This document shows positions 28,219 to 37,273 of a DNA stretch of 46,303 nucleotides, piece by piece. Location: assembly GCF_000177675.1 (NCBI RefSeq), contig NZ_ADGX01000068.1, forward strand, positions 1 to 46,303, read 5' to 3'. Source of the stretch: Parafrankia sp. EUN1f (lineage in GTDB: Bacteria; Actinomycetota; Actinomycetes; Frankiales; Frankiaceae). Both the position numbers and the translations under genes were made by a program. The notes beneath the pieces were generated by a model, which worked only from the letters and a program-made list of their open reading frames with translations, did not search any database and was not told the origin of the DNA. Within the stretch, counting starts at the first letter, position 1. Every line of letters starts with the position of its first letter.

Positions 28219-31200
28219 TGCAGGGGCCCGAGACGCGGATGTCCGAGGCGGCGGCGGGTACGGTCGTCACCTTCTACTCGTACAAGGGCGGCACCGGGCG
28301 ATCCATGGCTCTCGCCAACACCGCCTGGCTGCTGGCGAGCAGTGGATCCCGGGTCCTCGTCGTGGACTGGGATCTGGAGGCGCCGGGCCTGCATCGCTAC
28401 TTCCACCCCTTTCTCCACGATCCAGATCTTCGTTCCACCCGTGGGGTCATGGACATGATCTGGGATTTCACGATCACGGTCATGTCGCCGCAGGGCCCAG
28501 GGGAGGAAGGATGGTTCGAGCGGGCGGCCGAGATCATGCGGTATGCGGTGTCGCTGACCTGGCCTTTCCCGTCGGGAGGGACCATTGACTTCGTCTGTTC
28601 GGGCCGCCACGACGCCGCGTACGCCCGGCGGGTCAACACCTTCGACTGGAACGCCTTCTACGAGCAAAAAGGAGGCGGCGAGTTCATTGACGCGCTACGG
28701 GCCGGCATGCGTTCGTCCTATGACTGGATCCTCATCGACAGCAGGACCGGCCTGAGTGACACTGCGGGAATCTGCACCATGCAGCTTCCGGACATTGTGG
28801 TGAACTGTTTTACGCTGAGCAGCCAGAGTATTGAGGGTGCCGTTTCGGTGGCGCGTTCCATCGACGCTTACGAGGAAGGCAGGCGTATACGGCTGCTGCC
28901 GGTTCTCATGCGGGCCGACGACGGTGAACAGCGCCGGCTGGAGCTGGGTCGCGACGTCGCCCGGGCCGCCTTCAACTCCTTTCTCCGTGGTATGGACGAA
29001 CTGCAGAAGGAGCGCTATTGGGGCGAGGTCGAGGTTCCGTACAAGCCGTATTACGCCTTTGAGGAGATCCTGGCGGTCTTCGGTGACCGGCCGCATCAGG
29101 AGGGCACGCTGCTCGCCGCATACGAGAGGCTGGCCTCATACCTCACCGGCGGGGTGGTGAGTGAACTCCCCCCGCAGGACGAGCTGCGACGGAGAGAGAC
29201 CCTCGACGTCTTCGAACGCGCTCGGGTGACGATTCCCACCGAAGTGGTGCTCAGCTACGCCGTAGCGGACCGTCCGTGGGCGGACTGGGTCACTGCCGAG
29301 CTTGAGGAAGCGGGCTTCCGAGTCATTCCGGATCCGCTCGACTCCTTCACGGCGGCTACCGGGGGGCCGCTGGAGGGTCCCGGTGGGCGTCGCCGCCTTG
29401 TAGCGATCCTGTCCCGGGGTTTCCTGCGCGTGCCCATGGCACTCGAGCGGTTGCGGCGCATCGCCACGCTCGACCCGGATGGAGCGCAACGCCTGCTCGT
29501 CCCGCTGCGGGTCGAGGAGATGCGGCTGCCTCCGGAGATCGCCGTGCGGGATGTCGCGGACCTCGTCGGCCCCGATGCGTCCCGTGCGCGCCGTGCGTTG
29601 GCGGCGGTCGCCGGCCGGCCGTCGCAACCGGCGACCGGGCAGGCGGAGAGTTTCGGGGAGGAGGTCCGCTTCCCCGGGGCGCCGCCGCTGATCTGGGAGG
29701 GCGTGCCGGTACGTAACCCGGCCTTCGTCGGCCGCGAGGCGCTGCTCGCGAGCCTGCGTGACCGCTTCCTGGGTCTTGATGGGCCGCCGGTGCACTGCCA
29801 GGTGCTGCAGGGCCTCGGTGGCGTCGGCAAGACCCAGCTGGCGGCCGAGTACGTCTTCCGGTTCGGCGCCAGCTACGACCTCGTCTACTGGTTCGGATGC
29901 GATCAGATGGCGCTCGTTCGTAGCGGGCTGAACCGGTTGGCCCTCGATCTGGGCCTGACCTCCCCGCAGGGGCGCGAGGGCGGCGCGGACGTCGTCGACG
30001 CGTTGCGCCGCGGAGCGCCCTATCGGCGGTGGCTGCTGGTCTTCGACAACGCTGAGGTCCCCAGCGAGATCCTGCCGCTGATACCGCCTGGGCCTGGGCA
30101 TGTGATCGTCACGTCGCGCAGCGGTGACTGGGGGCAGCAGTACCGCCGGGAGATCGACCTGTTCAGCCGTCGGGAGAGCACAGGGCTACTGATGCTGCAT
30201 GCTCCCGGGCTCACAGAGGAGACCGCGACGCGCCTCGCGGAGGCTCTCGGGGATCTGCCGTTGGCTCTCGATCACGCCGGGGCATGGCTGTCCAGGACCG
30301 GCATGCCGGCCGAGCGTTATCTCCAGCTCCTGGAGGACAGCCCTGGCCCGCTGTTGTTGGATGAAGAAGCTCCCATCTACCCACCGCGGGTTTTCCGCAC
30401 CTGGTTGCTGTCGATGCGACGCCTGCGTGACAGGGCACCGGCGGCGGCGAGGCTGGCACAGTTGTGCGCCTTCTTCGGCCCCGAACCGATAAGTCTCGAT
30501 ATTTTCGCGAGTGAGGGGCTTGGCGTTCTGACGGACGGCCAGGACCAGCGGTTCCGCGACGACATCATGCTGGGGGACGCGGTCCGTCAACTGGTTGAGC
30601 ACGCGCTTGCCAGGCTGGACCCGCAGCGGCGGACCCTGGTGATGCACCGTCTTGTCCAGACGGTGATCCGTGAGGATCTCGCACCCGAGGACAGGGCGTT
30701 GATTCGCGGGCGGGTCCACGCGATCCTGGTCGCGGCGGATCCGGGCAACGCCGACGACCCGGCCAACTGGCCGCGGTATGACGTGATCAGACCGCATCTG
30801 GAACCGTCGGGCCTGATCACATCCCGGGACGAGGCCGCGGCCCGGCTGGTCCTCAACCAGGCCCGCTGCCTGTACATGCAGCGAGACCACGGCGGTTGCC
30901 GCGATCTGGCGCAGCGGACCCTGGAGATCTGGCGAGCACAGTTCGGCGTGGACGACGCGCGGACGCTGGAGCTGTGCCTGAATCTGGCGGACAGCCACCG
31001 CGCGCTCGGCGAGGCGGAGCAGGCGCACGAGCTTGACCGGCGGGCACGTGACAGCCTCGACCGCAGTTTCGGCCCGAGCGACCCGCTCGCGCTGCGGGCC
31101 GCCATGGCACTGGGCGGCGACCTGCGCGGAACGGGAAACTACCAGGAGGCCCGCGAACTCGACGAGGCAACCTATCACCGCTATCACCAGATCTCCGGGC

Positions 31201-32156
31201 TTGACAGCAGAGAGAAGATCAAGGCGGCGAACAATCTTGCCGTCTCGCTGCGTTTCGTCGGCGATTTCAAGCACGCTCTGGTGACGGGCAAGGAGGCGTA
31301 CGACCGGCAGCGCAAGACGTTTGGTGAGGAGGACATCCTCACCCTTCAGTATGCGGACAGCTATGCGCGGGATCTGCGGGAGCTGGGTCGGTACCGGGAA
31401 TCGGTGGACCTGCTTGAGCAAACCCTGGCGCACTGTCGCCGTGTCCTGGGGGAAGATCATCCGGACGCCCTGCGAACCTTGGCCAACTACGCGGTGTCGC
31501 TGCGCTGGGCGGGGCAGACCGGGCGGTCCTCGACCCTCGCGGAGGAGGCGTTCGGGAAGCTGCGTCAATGGGTGGGGGAGAACCAGCCGATCACCCTGGC
31601 GGCCGCGGTCGGGCTGGTGAACTCCCAGTGTCTCGTGGGAGCCGCAGCGCAGGCACGTGAGCTGGCGCAGGACACGGTCCGGCGCGCGGACGACCGGCTC
31701 GGGGTGCGGGATCTCTCCGCTCTCGCGGCAGCCAACGGCCTTGTCATCGCGACCCGGTTGTGCGGGGATGCCCTCGCCGCACTCGATCTCGCGAACCAGA
31801 CGCAACGGCGGATACGCGGATCATTGGCGGGGAGCCATCCTTTCGCGGTCGCATGTTCGGTGAACCTGGCGAACTGCCTGTTCGACCTCGGCCAGTTCGC
31901 CGCCGCGCGGCAGATAAACGAGGAGGCGGTGCGCCAGCTCGGCGCCCAGCTCGGCGATGAGGCCCCGGCAACCCTCCTGGTCTCCGTCAACCTGGCCGCG
32001 GATCATCAGGCCCTCGGTGATGAGTCCGGGGCCCGCGCGCTGCGCGCGGCCGTTCTCGCGGAACTCGCGTCAAGCCTCGGGGAGAGCCACCCCCTGCTGA
32101 GCGGCCTGCGGTCGAATGGCCGTACCGATCTCGGCATCGACCCTCCGCCGCCCTGA
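28215..32156 (+). CDS. fxsT: FxsT, long form: ParA-like ATPase + TIR-like + NB-ARC + TPR
   Basis: A 1313-aa fusion. Residues ~15-310: a ParA/MinD-like ATPase with the deviant P-loop 'YKGGTGRSMALANTA', 'VLVVDWDLEAPGLHRYF' and 'YDWILIDSRTGLSDTAG'. Residues ~340-460: a TIR-like segment starting 'TEVVLSYAVADRPWADWV'. Residues ~500-830: NB-ARC with 'GLGGVGKTQLAAEY', 'RRWLLVFDNAE' and 'ALGDLPLALDHAG'. Residues ~890-1310: TPR repeats. This matches the full-length FxSxx-COOH system TPR protein. It is coupled to fxsC by a 4-bp overlap and convergent with the second precursor. A second ATG one codon in (28218) is possible. The long fusion beside a shorter paralogue at 20507 suggests division of labour. 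Confidence 0.92.
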   Translation: MMQGPETRMSEAAAGTVVTFYSYKGGTGRSMALANTAWLLASSGSRVLVVDWDLEAPGLHRYFHPFLHDPDLRSTRGVMDMIWDFTITVMSPQGPGEEGWFERAAEIMRYAVSLTWPFPSGGTIDFVCSGRHDAAYARRVNTFDWNAFYEQKGGGEFIDALRAGMRSSYDWILIDSRTGLSDTAGICTMQLPDIVVNCFTLSSQSIEGAVSVARSIDAYEEGRRIRLLPVLMRADDGEQRRLELGRDVARAAFNSFLRGMDELQKERYWGEVEVPYKPYYAFEEILAVFGDRPHQEGTLLAAYERLASYLTGGVVSELPPQDELRRRETLDVFERARVTIPTEVVLSYAVADRPWADWVTAELEEAGFRVIPDPLDSFTAATGGPLEGPGGRRRLVAILSRGFLRVPMALERLRRIATLDPDGAQRLLVPLRVEEMRLPPEIAVRDVADLVGPDASRARRALAAVAGRPSQPATGQAESFGEEVRFPGAPPLIWEGVPVRNPAFVGREALLASLRDRFLGLDGPPVHCQVLQGLGGVGKTQLAAEYVFRFGASYDLVYWFGCDQMALVRSGLNRLALDLGLTSPQGREGGADVVDALRRGAPYRRWLLVFDNAEVPSEILPLIPPGPGHVIVTSRSGDWGQQYRREIDLFSRRESTGLLMLHAPGLTEETATRLAEALGDLPLALDHAGAWLSRTGMPAERYLQLLEDSPGPLLLDEEAPIYPPRVFRTWLLSMRRLRDRAPAAARLAQLCAFFGPEPISLDIFASEGLGVLTDGQDQRFRDDIMLGDAVRQLVEHALARLDPQRRTLVMHRLVQTVIREDLAPEDRALIRGRVHAILVAADPGNADDPANWPRYDVIRPHLEPSGLITSRDEAAARLVLNQARCLYMQRDHGGCRDLAQRTLEIWRAQFGVDDARTLELCLNLADSHRALGEAEQAHELDRRARDSLDRSFGPSDPLALRAAMALGGDLRGTGNYQEARELDEATYHRYHQISGLDSREKIKAANNLAVSLRFVGDFKHALVTGKEAYDRQRKTFGEEDILTLQYADSYARDLRELGRYRESVDLLEQTLAHCRRVLGEDHPDALRTLANYAVSLRWAGQTGRSSTLAEEAFGKLRQWVGENQPITLAAAVGLVNSQCLVGAAAQARELAQDTVRRADDRLGVRDLSALAAANGLVIATRLCGDALAALDLANQTQRRIRGSLAGSHPFAVACSVNLANCLFDLGQFAAARQINEEAVRQLGAQLGDEAPATLLVSVNLAADHQALGDESGARALRAAVLAELASSLGESHPLLSGLRSNGRTDLGIDPPPP

Positions 32157-32190
32157 CGATCTCCGGGTGCCGCCGGAGCTCGACGCGGCT

Positions 32191-32376
32191 TCAGGCGCTA
32201 GACGAGAAGCCAGCCACGGCTCCGCCCGAAGCCTGTGCCGCCGCGCGGAGCCGGCTCAACCCGCGGGCCAGGACGGCATTGCCGCCATCGTCGCCCAGAA
32301 CGGTTTCCAGGGACGCGAGATCGAGATCGGTGAGGTCCGGCAACGTCGACTCGATCTCGAACGCTGCGTCGCCCAT
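32191..32376 (-). CDS. fxsA: FxSxx-COOH precursor peptide (second copy)
   Basis: A 61-aa peptide starting 'MGDAAFEIESTLPDLTDLD' and ending '...GGAVAGFSSSA' at the stop: F-S-S-S-A satisfies FxSxx-COOH. It shares 'ExxLPD(L/V)' and the final 'GFxSSA' with the 56-aa precursor at 26200 but differs in between, so the two are old paralogues and not a recent duplicate. It lies convergent to and 34 bp from fxsT, far from fxsB, so any modification would use the maturase encoded 6 kb away. The ribosome site is weak (GGAAGCGAG). Confidence 0.87.
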   Translation of the reverse strand: MGDAAFEIESTLPDLTDLDLASLETVLGDDGGNAVLARGLSRLRAAAQASGGAVAGFSSSA

Positions 32377-32790
32377 GGCCTGCTCGCTTCCATCCGTCCC
32401 GGCTTGGTGTGACAGGTGTCCGCGCCGGGACCGTGGTGCCCCCGCACGTCATGTGCAGCCTACGGCTGCCATCCCGTCGGTCCGCCGCCTGCCCGTTGAT
32501 TCACCCGCGGCGGCCTGGTGTCGTGGGCCGGCGGGCGGCCGCGGATGCCGGTGTTCGCCGGTTGCGGCGATGGATCAGCACGGTGGTGTGTGTGACGGCG
32601 GTGGGCGGGTAGGCGCAGGGAGCGGTGCGATCCGCGGTTCCTGTCGGTCTGCTCCGCGGCTCGGTCTGCTCCCGGCTGGTGATGGGTGGCGGGGCGACTG
32701 ATCGGCTCTGGGGCGACAGCGCGGAGCCGAGTCGGGTGGGCGGCGAATCGACCCGATAAATGCATATGTCAGCAGGATGAGGAGTGCGTG
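32377..32790. other. 414-bp intergenic region between the second precursor and the catalase gene
   Basis: No gene supported. It must hold the divergent promoters of the precursor (leftward) and catalase (rightward). I see no clear palindrome or -35/-10 pair. The sequence becomes slightly A/T-richer at 32750-32780 just before the catalase ribosome site. Confidence 0.5.
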
Positions 32791-34293
32791 GTGACAACAC
32801 AGAAGCGTCGTCCTACGACCACCGACGCGGGGATACCTGTCGCCAGCGACGAGCATTCGCTGAGCGTAGGGGCGGACGGCCCACTGCTGCTTCAGGATCA
32901 TTACCTGATCGAGCAGATGGCGAACTTCAACCGGGAGCGCATCCCGGAGCGGCAGCCGCATGCGAAGGGAGGTGGGGCGTTCGGGGCGTTCGAGGTCACG
33001 CAGGACGTCAGCGCCTTCACCCGGGCGGCGGTGTTCCAGCCCGGGACGAAGACGGATGTGCTGATCCGGTTCTCCACGGTGGCGGGGGAGCGGGGCAGCC
33101 CGGACACCTGGCGTGACCCGCGCGGGTTCGCGGTGAAGTTCTACACCTCGGAAGGAAACCTGGACATCGTCGGGAACAACACGCCGGTGTTCTTCGTCCG
33201 GGATCCGATGAAGTTCCAGCACTTCATCCGGTCGCAGAAGCGCCGGTTGGACAACAACCTGCGCGACCATGACATGCAGTGGGACTTCTGGACCCTTTCA
33301 CCGGAGTCCGCCCACCAGGTGACCTGGCTGATGGGGGACCGCGGCATCCCGCGGACCTGGCGGCACATGAACGGCTACTCCAGCCACACCTACATGTGGA
33401 TCAACGCGGCGGGTGAGCGGTTCTGGGTGAAGTACCACTTCAAGACCGACCAGGGGATCGACTTCCTCGTCCAGGAGGACGCCGACAGGCTGGCCGCGGC
33501 CGACGCCGACTACCACCAGCGTGACCTGTACGAGCACATCCGGGACGGGGATTTCCCCAGCTGGACGCTCAAGATGCAGATCATGCCGTTCGACGAGGCG
33601 AAGTCCTATCGGTTCAACCCGTTCGACCTGACCAAGGTGTGGCCGCACCGCGACTACCCGCTGCGGGAGGTCGGCCGCCTCACGCTGAACCGCAACGTCA
33701 CCGATTACCACACCGAGATGGAACAGGCCGCGTTCGAGCCGAACAATCTTGTCGCCGGTACCGGCCTGTCGCCGGACAAGATGCTGCTGGCCCGCGGGTT
33801 CAGCTACGCCGACGCTCACCGCGCCCGGCTCGGAGTGAACTACAAGCAGATTCCGGTGAACACGCCGAAGGTGCCCGTCCACAGCTATGCCAAGGACGGT
33901 GCGATGCGCGTCCAGAACGCCTCCGACCCGGTCTACGCGCCGAACTCCTACGGCGGTCCGGTGGCCCAGCCGGAGCTGACCGACGACGGCGGCCACTGGT
34001 TCGCCGACGGCGAGATGGTCCGCACCGCCTACACCCTGCGCCGTGACGACGACGACTGGGGCCAGGCCGGCACCATGGTCCGCGAGGTTCTCGACGACGC
34101 GGCCCGTACGCGACTGGTCGACAACATCGTCGGCCACCTGCTCGACGGCGTGAGCGAGCCGGTCCTCCTGCGCGCGTTCGAGTACTGGCGCAACGTCGAC
34201 GAGGCTCTCGGCAAGCGCGTCGAGGAGGGCGTGCGCACCAGGCAGAAAGCCGCACAGCGGTCGAGCCCGGCGCGTCCTGGCGCCCAGGCTTAG
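32791..34293 (+). CDS. katA: Monofunctional heme catalase
   Basis: A 500-aa clade-type small-subunit catalase that breaks down H2O2. The distal-side His is in '[18 protein letters not shown]', the Asn in '[18 protein letters not shown]', and the proximal heme-ligand Tyr in '[14 protein letters not shown]' (R-x-F-S-Y motif). Length is normal. The GTG at 32791 is chosen over the GTG at 32788 because GAGGAG lies 6 nt upstream of it. It stands alone, with a strong stem-loop after the stop. The flavin oxidases downstream produce H2O2, so proximity may be useful, but no shared operon is seen. Confidence 0.96.
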   Translation: MTTQKRRPTTTDAGIPVASDEHSLSVGADGPLLLQDHYLIEQMANFNRERIPERQPHAKGGGAFGAFEVTQDVSAFTRAAVFQPGTKTDVLIRFSTVAGERGSPDTWRDPRGFAVKFYTSEGNLDIVGNNTPVFFVRDPMKFQHFIRSQKRRLDNNLRDHDMQWDFWTLSPESAHQVTWLMGDRGIPRTWRHMNGYSSHTYMWINAAGERFWVKYHFKTDQGIDFLVQEDADRLAAADADYHQRDLYEHIRDGDFPSWTLKMQIMPFDEAKSYRFNPFDLTKVWPHRDYPLREVGRLTLNRNVTDYHTEMEQAAFEPNNLVAGTGLSPDKMLLARGFSYADAHRARLGVNYKQIPVNTPKVPVHSYAKDGAMRVQNASDPVYAPNSYGGPVAQPELTDDGGHWFADGEMVRTAYTLRRDDDDWGQAGTMVREVLDDAARTRLVDNIVGHLLDGVSEPVLLRAFEYWRNVDEALGKRVEEGVRTRQKAAQRSSPARPGAQA

Positions 34294-34330
34294 GCCCGCC
34301 CGGCAGCCGGCCCGGGGCCCGGTGCGTTTC

Positions 34331-34364
34331 CGCCCTGTCAGGGTGATTTGCCCCTGACGGGGCG
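34331..34364 (+). terminator. Stem-loop after the catalase gene
   Basis: CGCCCTGTCAGGG - short loop - CCCCTGACGGGGCG forms a 14-bp stem with two mismatches, 37 bp after the catalase stop. No real U-run follows, as is common for terminators in very GC-rich actinobacteria. Confidence 0.5.
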
Positions 34365-34414
34365 ATTCCCACCCGGTTCCGGGCACGGCCCCGAGCGGGC
34401 GGCCGGCCCGGCGC

Positions 34415-34501
34415 TCAGAACGCGCCGCCGCTCGCGGCGATGGACTGGCCGGTGACCCAGGCGCCGCCGGGGGAGACGAGAAAGGCCACGGGTCGTACGG
34501 G
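34415..34501 (-). pseudogene. C-terminal remnant of an SDR gene
   Basis: On the minus strand about 28 codons read 'VAFLVSPGGAWVTGQSI' then 'AASGGAF' and a stop. This is the typical C-terminal end of a classical SDR (FLxSxxxxxxTGQxxxxxGG). No Rossmann motif, NAG or YxxxK block lies upstream in any frame, and the sequence loses protein character above ~34505. The rest of the gene is gone, so this is a decayed fragment. A related ending occurs in the SDR at 38263. Confidence 0.7.
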
Positions 34502-34778
34502 CTCAGGCTCCGTGACGCGGTCACCGGTGCCGTAGGTGAGAGGTGGGGCGCTGTGCCGGGCCCGGCTCGTGACGCGCTCGTCCAGCTTGTCACCCCTGCC
34601 GGCGGGCCGTCCGTTCCCCTGCCGGGGCAGCGTCCCCCGGTCCGAACCCCCGTCTGCTTTCATCATTTTGTCTATCGGGATTGACGGCAATTGGCCTCCA
34701 TGCCTACGGTTTAGCCGCAGCCGTTGCCCGCGGACGTGAATGATCCGGCCGCCGCCCTCCGACGGGGAGGAGAACCGC

Positions 34779-35960
34779 GTGCCCGCAGCGTGTCGCCCCG
34801 CGAGCCGGGACGAAGCCCAGCACCAGCAGCCGCTCCCGCACCAGCCCCCCACGGGGCAGCGGCCTGGCGGGCTCGCGTCGCTGGCGTTCCTGACCCCGGG
34901 GAACTACCCGGACGACGACCCGTACTCCGGCCTCGAGGCGACCCTGCAGCTGTTCGAGTTCGGGGAGCGGCTCGGCTTCGACGGCGCCTGGATCCGCCAG
35001 CGGCACCTGGAACACGGTGTGTCGTCGGCCGCGGCCTTCCTCGCCGCGGCGACCCAGCGCACCAGGCGGATCGAGCTGGGTACCGCGGTGATCCCGATCG
35101 GCTACGAGAGCCCGTTCCGGCTCGCCGAGGATCTCGCGACCGTCGATGTGCTGTCGTGTGGCCGGCTGCAGCCCGGGTTCAGCGCCGGGACCCCGCCGCA
35201 CGCCGAGCTGCTTGGTGATCTGGTCTTCGACGGCGACTGGCGAAGCCACGACCTGTCCTACGGCCGGATCAGCCGGCTCGTCGAGGCGCTGCGCGGGGGC
35301 TATCTCGGCGACGAGGAAACCGTCATCCACTCACCGGGCAACGTGCAGCGGCCACGCCAGCAGCCGCATGCCGCGGGGCTGGCTGACCGGGTGTGGTACG
35401 GCGGCGGCAGTCTGCGGTCGGCCCGGTGGGCGGGTGAGCACAGGCTGAACCTGCTCACGGGCAACGTCATCGACGGGTTCGTCGCGGACGGTGAGAGCAC
35501 GGACGACTTCGTCGCCGCGCAGCTGGCGCTGCTGGACGTCTACCGGAAGGCGGCGGGCCCTGGCGACCCGACCAGGATCGCCCTGGGCCGCGTCATCGTC
35601 CCGACCGACAGCGCTGACCGGGTGACCCGTGAGCGTTACCGCGCATACGCCGCGAGCCGTCACGAGCGCACACTGCGTGCTCATGGCCCGCGCCGGACCT
35701 TGTTCGCCCCTGATCTCGTCGGCCCCGCCGAGGAGATCGTCGCCCGGCTGCGGGCCGACGCGGCGGTGGCCGCCGTGCGTGAGCTGCGCGTCGAGCTGCC
35801 CTACGAGTTCGACCGTGCCGAGTACGAGCAGATCCTGCACGACGTCTCCCGTCTCGTCGCGCCGGCTCTCGGCTGGCACGCCGCGACGGCGCGTGCCGGC
35901 GCCGCGCGTGCCGCCGCGTCGGCCGGGCCCCGCCCAGGCCCGGCGGGGGAGCCGTTGTGA
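34779..35960 (+). CDS. LLM class flavin-dependent oxidoreductase
   Basis: A 393-aa bacterial-luciferase-like TIM-barrel protein that would use reduced flavin and O2 to oxidise an unknown substrate. Features: 'LASLAFLTPGNYPDDDPYSGLEATLQLFEFGERLGFDGAWI' (opening strand and first helix, family-typical), 'RIELGTAVIPIGYESPFRLAEDLATVD' and 'LQPGFSAGTPPHA'. The GTG at 34779 has GGGGAGGAG about 7 nt upstream; the ATG at 34740 precedes that site and is less likely. The C-terminus is Ala/Arg-rich. It overlaps the FAD oxidase gene downstream by 4 bp (GTGA), forming a two-gene operon. Confidence 0.88.
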   Translation: MPAACRPASRDEAQHQQPLPHQPPTGQRPGGLASLAFLTPGNYPDDDPYSGLEATLQLFEFGERLGFDGAWIRQRHLEHGVSSAAAFLAAATQRTRRIELGTAVIPIGYESPFRLAEDLATVDVLSCGRLQPGFSAGTPPHAELLGDLVFDGDWRSHDLSYGRISRLVEALRGGYLGDEETVIHSPGNVQRPRQQPHAAGLADRVWYGGGSLRSARWAGEHRLNLLTGNVIDGFVADGESTDDFVAAQLALLDVYRKAAGPGDPTRIALGRVIVPTDSADRVTRERYRAYAASRHERTLRAHGPRRTLFAPDLVGPAEEIVARLRADAAVAAVRELRVELPYEFDRAEYEQILHDVSRLVAPALGWHAATARAGAARAAASAGPRPGPAGEPL

Positions 35961-37210
35961 CGGTGCGCGACGTCGACGTGGTCGTGGTCGGCGGCGGTGT
36001 GATCGGCTCGGCCGCGGCCTGGCAACTGGCACTGCGCGGGCTGGACGTCGTCCTGCTGGAGCGTTTCGGCCCTGGGCACGTGCGCGGCGCGTCGCACGGC
36101 GCGTCACGGATCTTCCGCGTCTCCTATCCGGACGAGGTCCACATCCGGCTCGCTCAGGAGGCGCTCGAGCTCTGGCGCGAGCTGGAGGACATCACCTGGT
36201 CGGCGTTGCTCACCATCACCGGTGGGGTCGAGCACGGCGACCATCCCTACCTCGACGAGCTGGCCGACGGACTGGCCCGGGCGGGAGTCGCGCGGGAGTG
36301 GCTGAGTCCCGCCGAGGCGGCCGACCGTTGGCCGGGTCTGCGATTCGACGCCCGGGTCCTGTTCCACCCAGGCTCCGGACGGCTGCACGCGGACCGGTCG
36401 GTCGCGGCCCTCCAGGCCGCCGCCGTGAAGCAGGGTGCCCTGGTCCGGCACCACGCGCGGGTCACCGCGGTGACCGTCCGCGGCGACGCGGACGTCGAGA
36501 TCGTGCTCGACGCGGCCGGCGCCTCGTCCGGGCTCGCCACCGCGGCGGCCGACGGCCTGGTCGACCGTTATCGCGCCAGGCGCGTCGTGATCGCCGCCGG
36601 GGCGTGGACGCAGGCCCTCCTGGGCGGGCTCCTCCCGCTGCCGCCGCTGCGGGTGACCCAGGAGCAGCCGGCGTACTTCGCGCCGCGGCGCAGCGCCAGC
36701 GGTGCGGGCGGTACCGGCGGTGCGGGCGGTGCCGGCCGTTTGGGCAGCGCGAGCCCCGCCGGCGGCGGCTGGCACGAGGAGTGGCCGGGCGACTGGCCGA
36801 CCTTCGGCCACCTGCTGGCGCCCGGTTCGGACGACGGCCTCGCCTACAACGGTGGTGTCTACGGGCTCGCGACCCCAGGAGAGGGAGTCAAGATCGGGTT
36901 TCACCGGGTGGGGCCGGTCGTCGACCCGGAACACCGTGACTTCCGCCCCGAGCCCGAGCAGCTCGACGCGCTGCGGCGGTACGTGGCCGCCTGGGTGCCC
37001 GGCGCCGACCCCGACGACCTCGTCCCGATCAGCTGTACCTACACCTCCACTCCTGACTCGGTCTTCGTCCTGGACCGGCATGGACCCCTCGTCGTCGCCG
37101 CCGGCTTCTCCGGCCACGGGTTCAAGTTCGCGCCGGCGGTCGGCCGGATTCTCGCCGACCTCGCCGTCGACGGACGTCCCACCGACCCCCGGTTCTCCTC
37201 GCGGCGCTGA
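35957..37210 (+). CDS. FAD-dependent amine oxidase, sarcosine oxidase/N-methyl-L-tryptophan oxidase family
   Basis: A 417-aa DAO-fold flavoprotein. The dinucleotide motif is 'VVVGGGVIGSAAAWQLALRG' near residues 8-27; 'GASHGASRIFR' is the family SxxHGxxRxxR motif; 'SCTYTSTPDSVFVLD' places Cys360 where monomeric sarcosine oxidase has its covalent FAD cysteine; 'VVAAGFSGHGFKFAPAVG' closes the active site. It should oxidise a secondary N-methyl amine to an imine, releasing H2O2. A Gly/Ala-rich insertion (about residues 246-270) is atypical for the family. It is translationally coupled to the LLM oxidoreductase. Confidence 0.92.
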   Translation: MTVRDVDVVVVGGGVIGSAAAWQLALRGLDVVLLERFGPGHVRGASHGASRIFRVSYPDEVHIRLAQEALELWRELEDITWSALLTITGGVEHGDHPYLDELADGLARAGVAREWLSPAEAADRWPGLRFDARVLFHPGSGRLHADRSVAALQAAAVKQGALVRHHARVTAVTVRGDADVEIVLDAAGASSGLATAAADGLVDRYRARRVVIAAGAWTQALLGGLLPLPPLRVTQEQPAYFAPRRSASGAGGTGGAGGAGRLGSASPAGGGWHEEWPGDWPTFGHLLAPGSDDGLAYNGGVYGLATPGEGVKIGFHRVGPVVDPEHRDFRPEPEQLDALRRYVAAWVPGADPDDLVPISCTYTSTPDSVFVLDRHGPLVVAAGFSGHGFKFAPAVGRILADLAVDGRPTDPRFSSRR

Positions 37211-37215
37211 CCACG

Positions 37216-37260
37216 ATCGCCCGACGTCCGGCGATGCGATGGCGCCGGGCGTCGGGCGAT
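37216..37260. terminator. Bidirectional stem-loop between convergent genes
   Basis: ATCGCCCGACG and CGTCGGGCGAT are perfect 11-bp inverted arms flanking a 23-bp loop that itself can pair (CCGGCG...CGCCGG). It lies between the ends of two convergent genes and would serve both. There is no U-run. Confidence 0.5.
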
Positions 37261-37273
37261 GGCGCCGGGCGTA

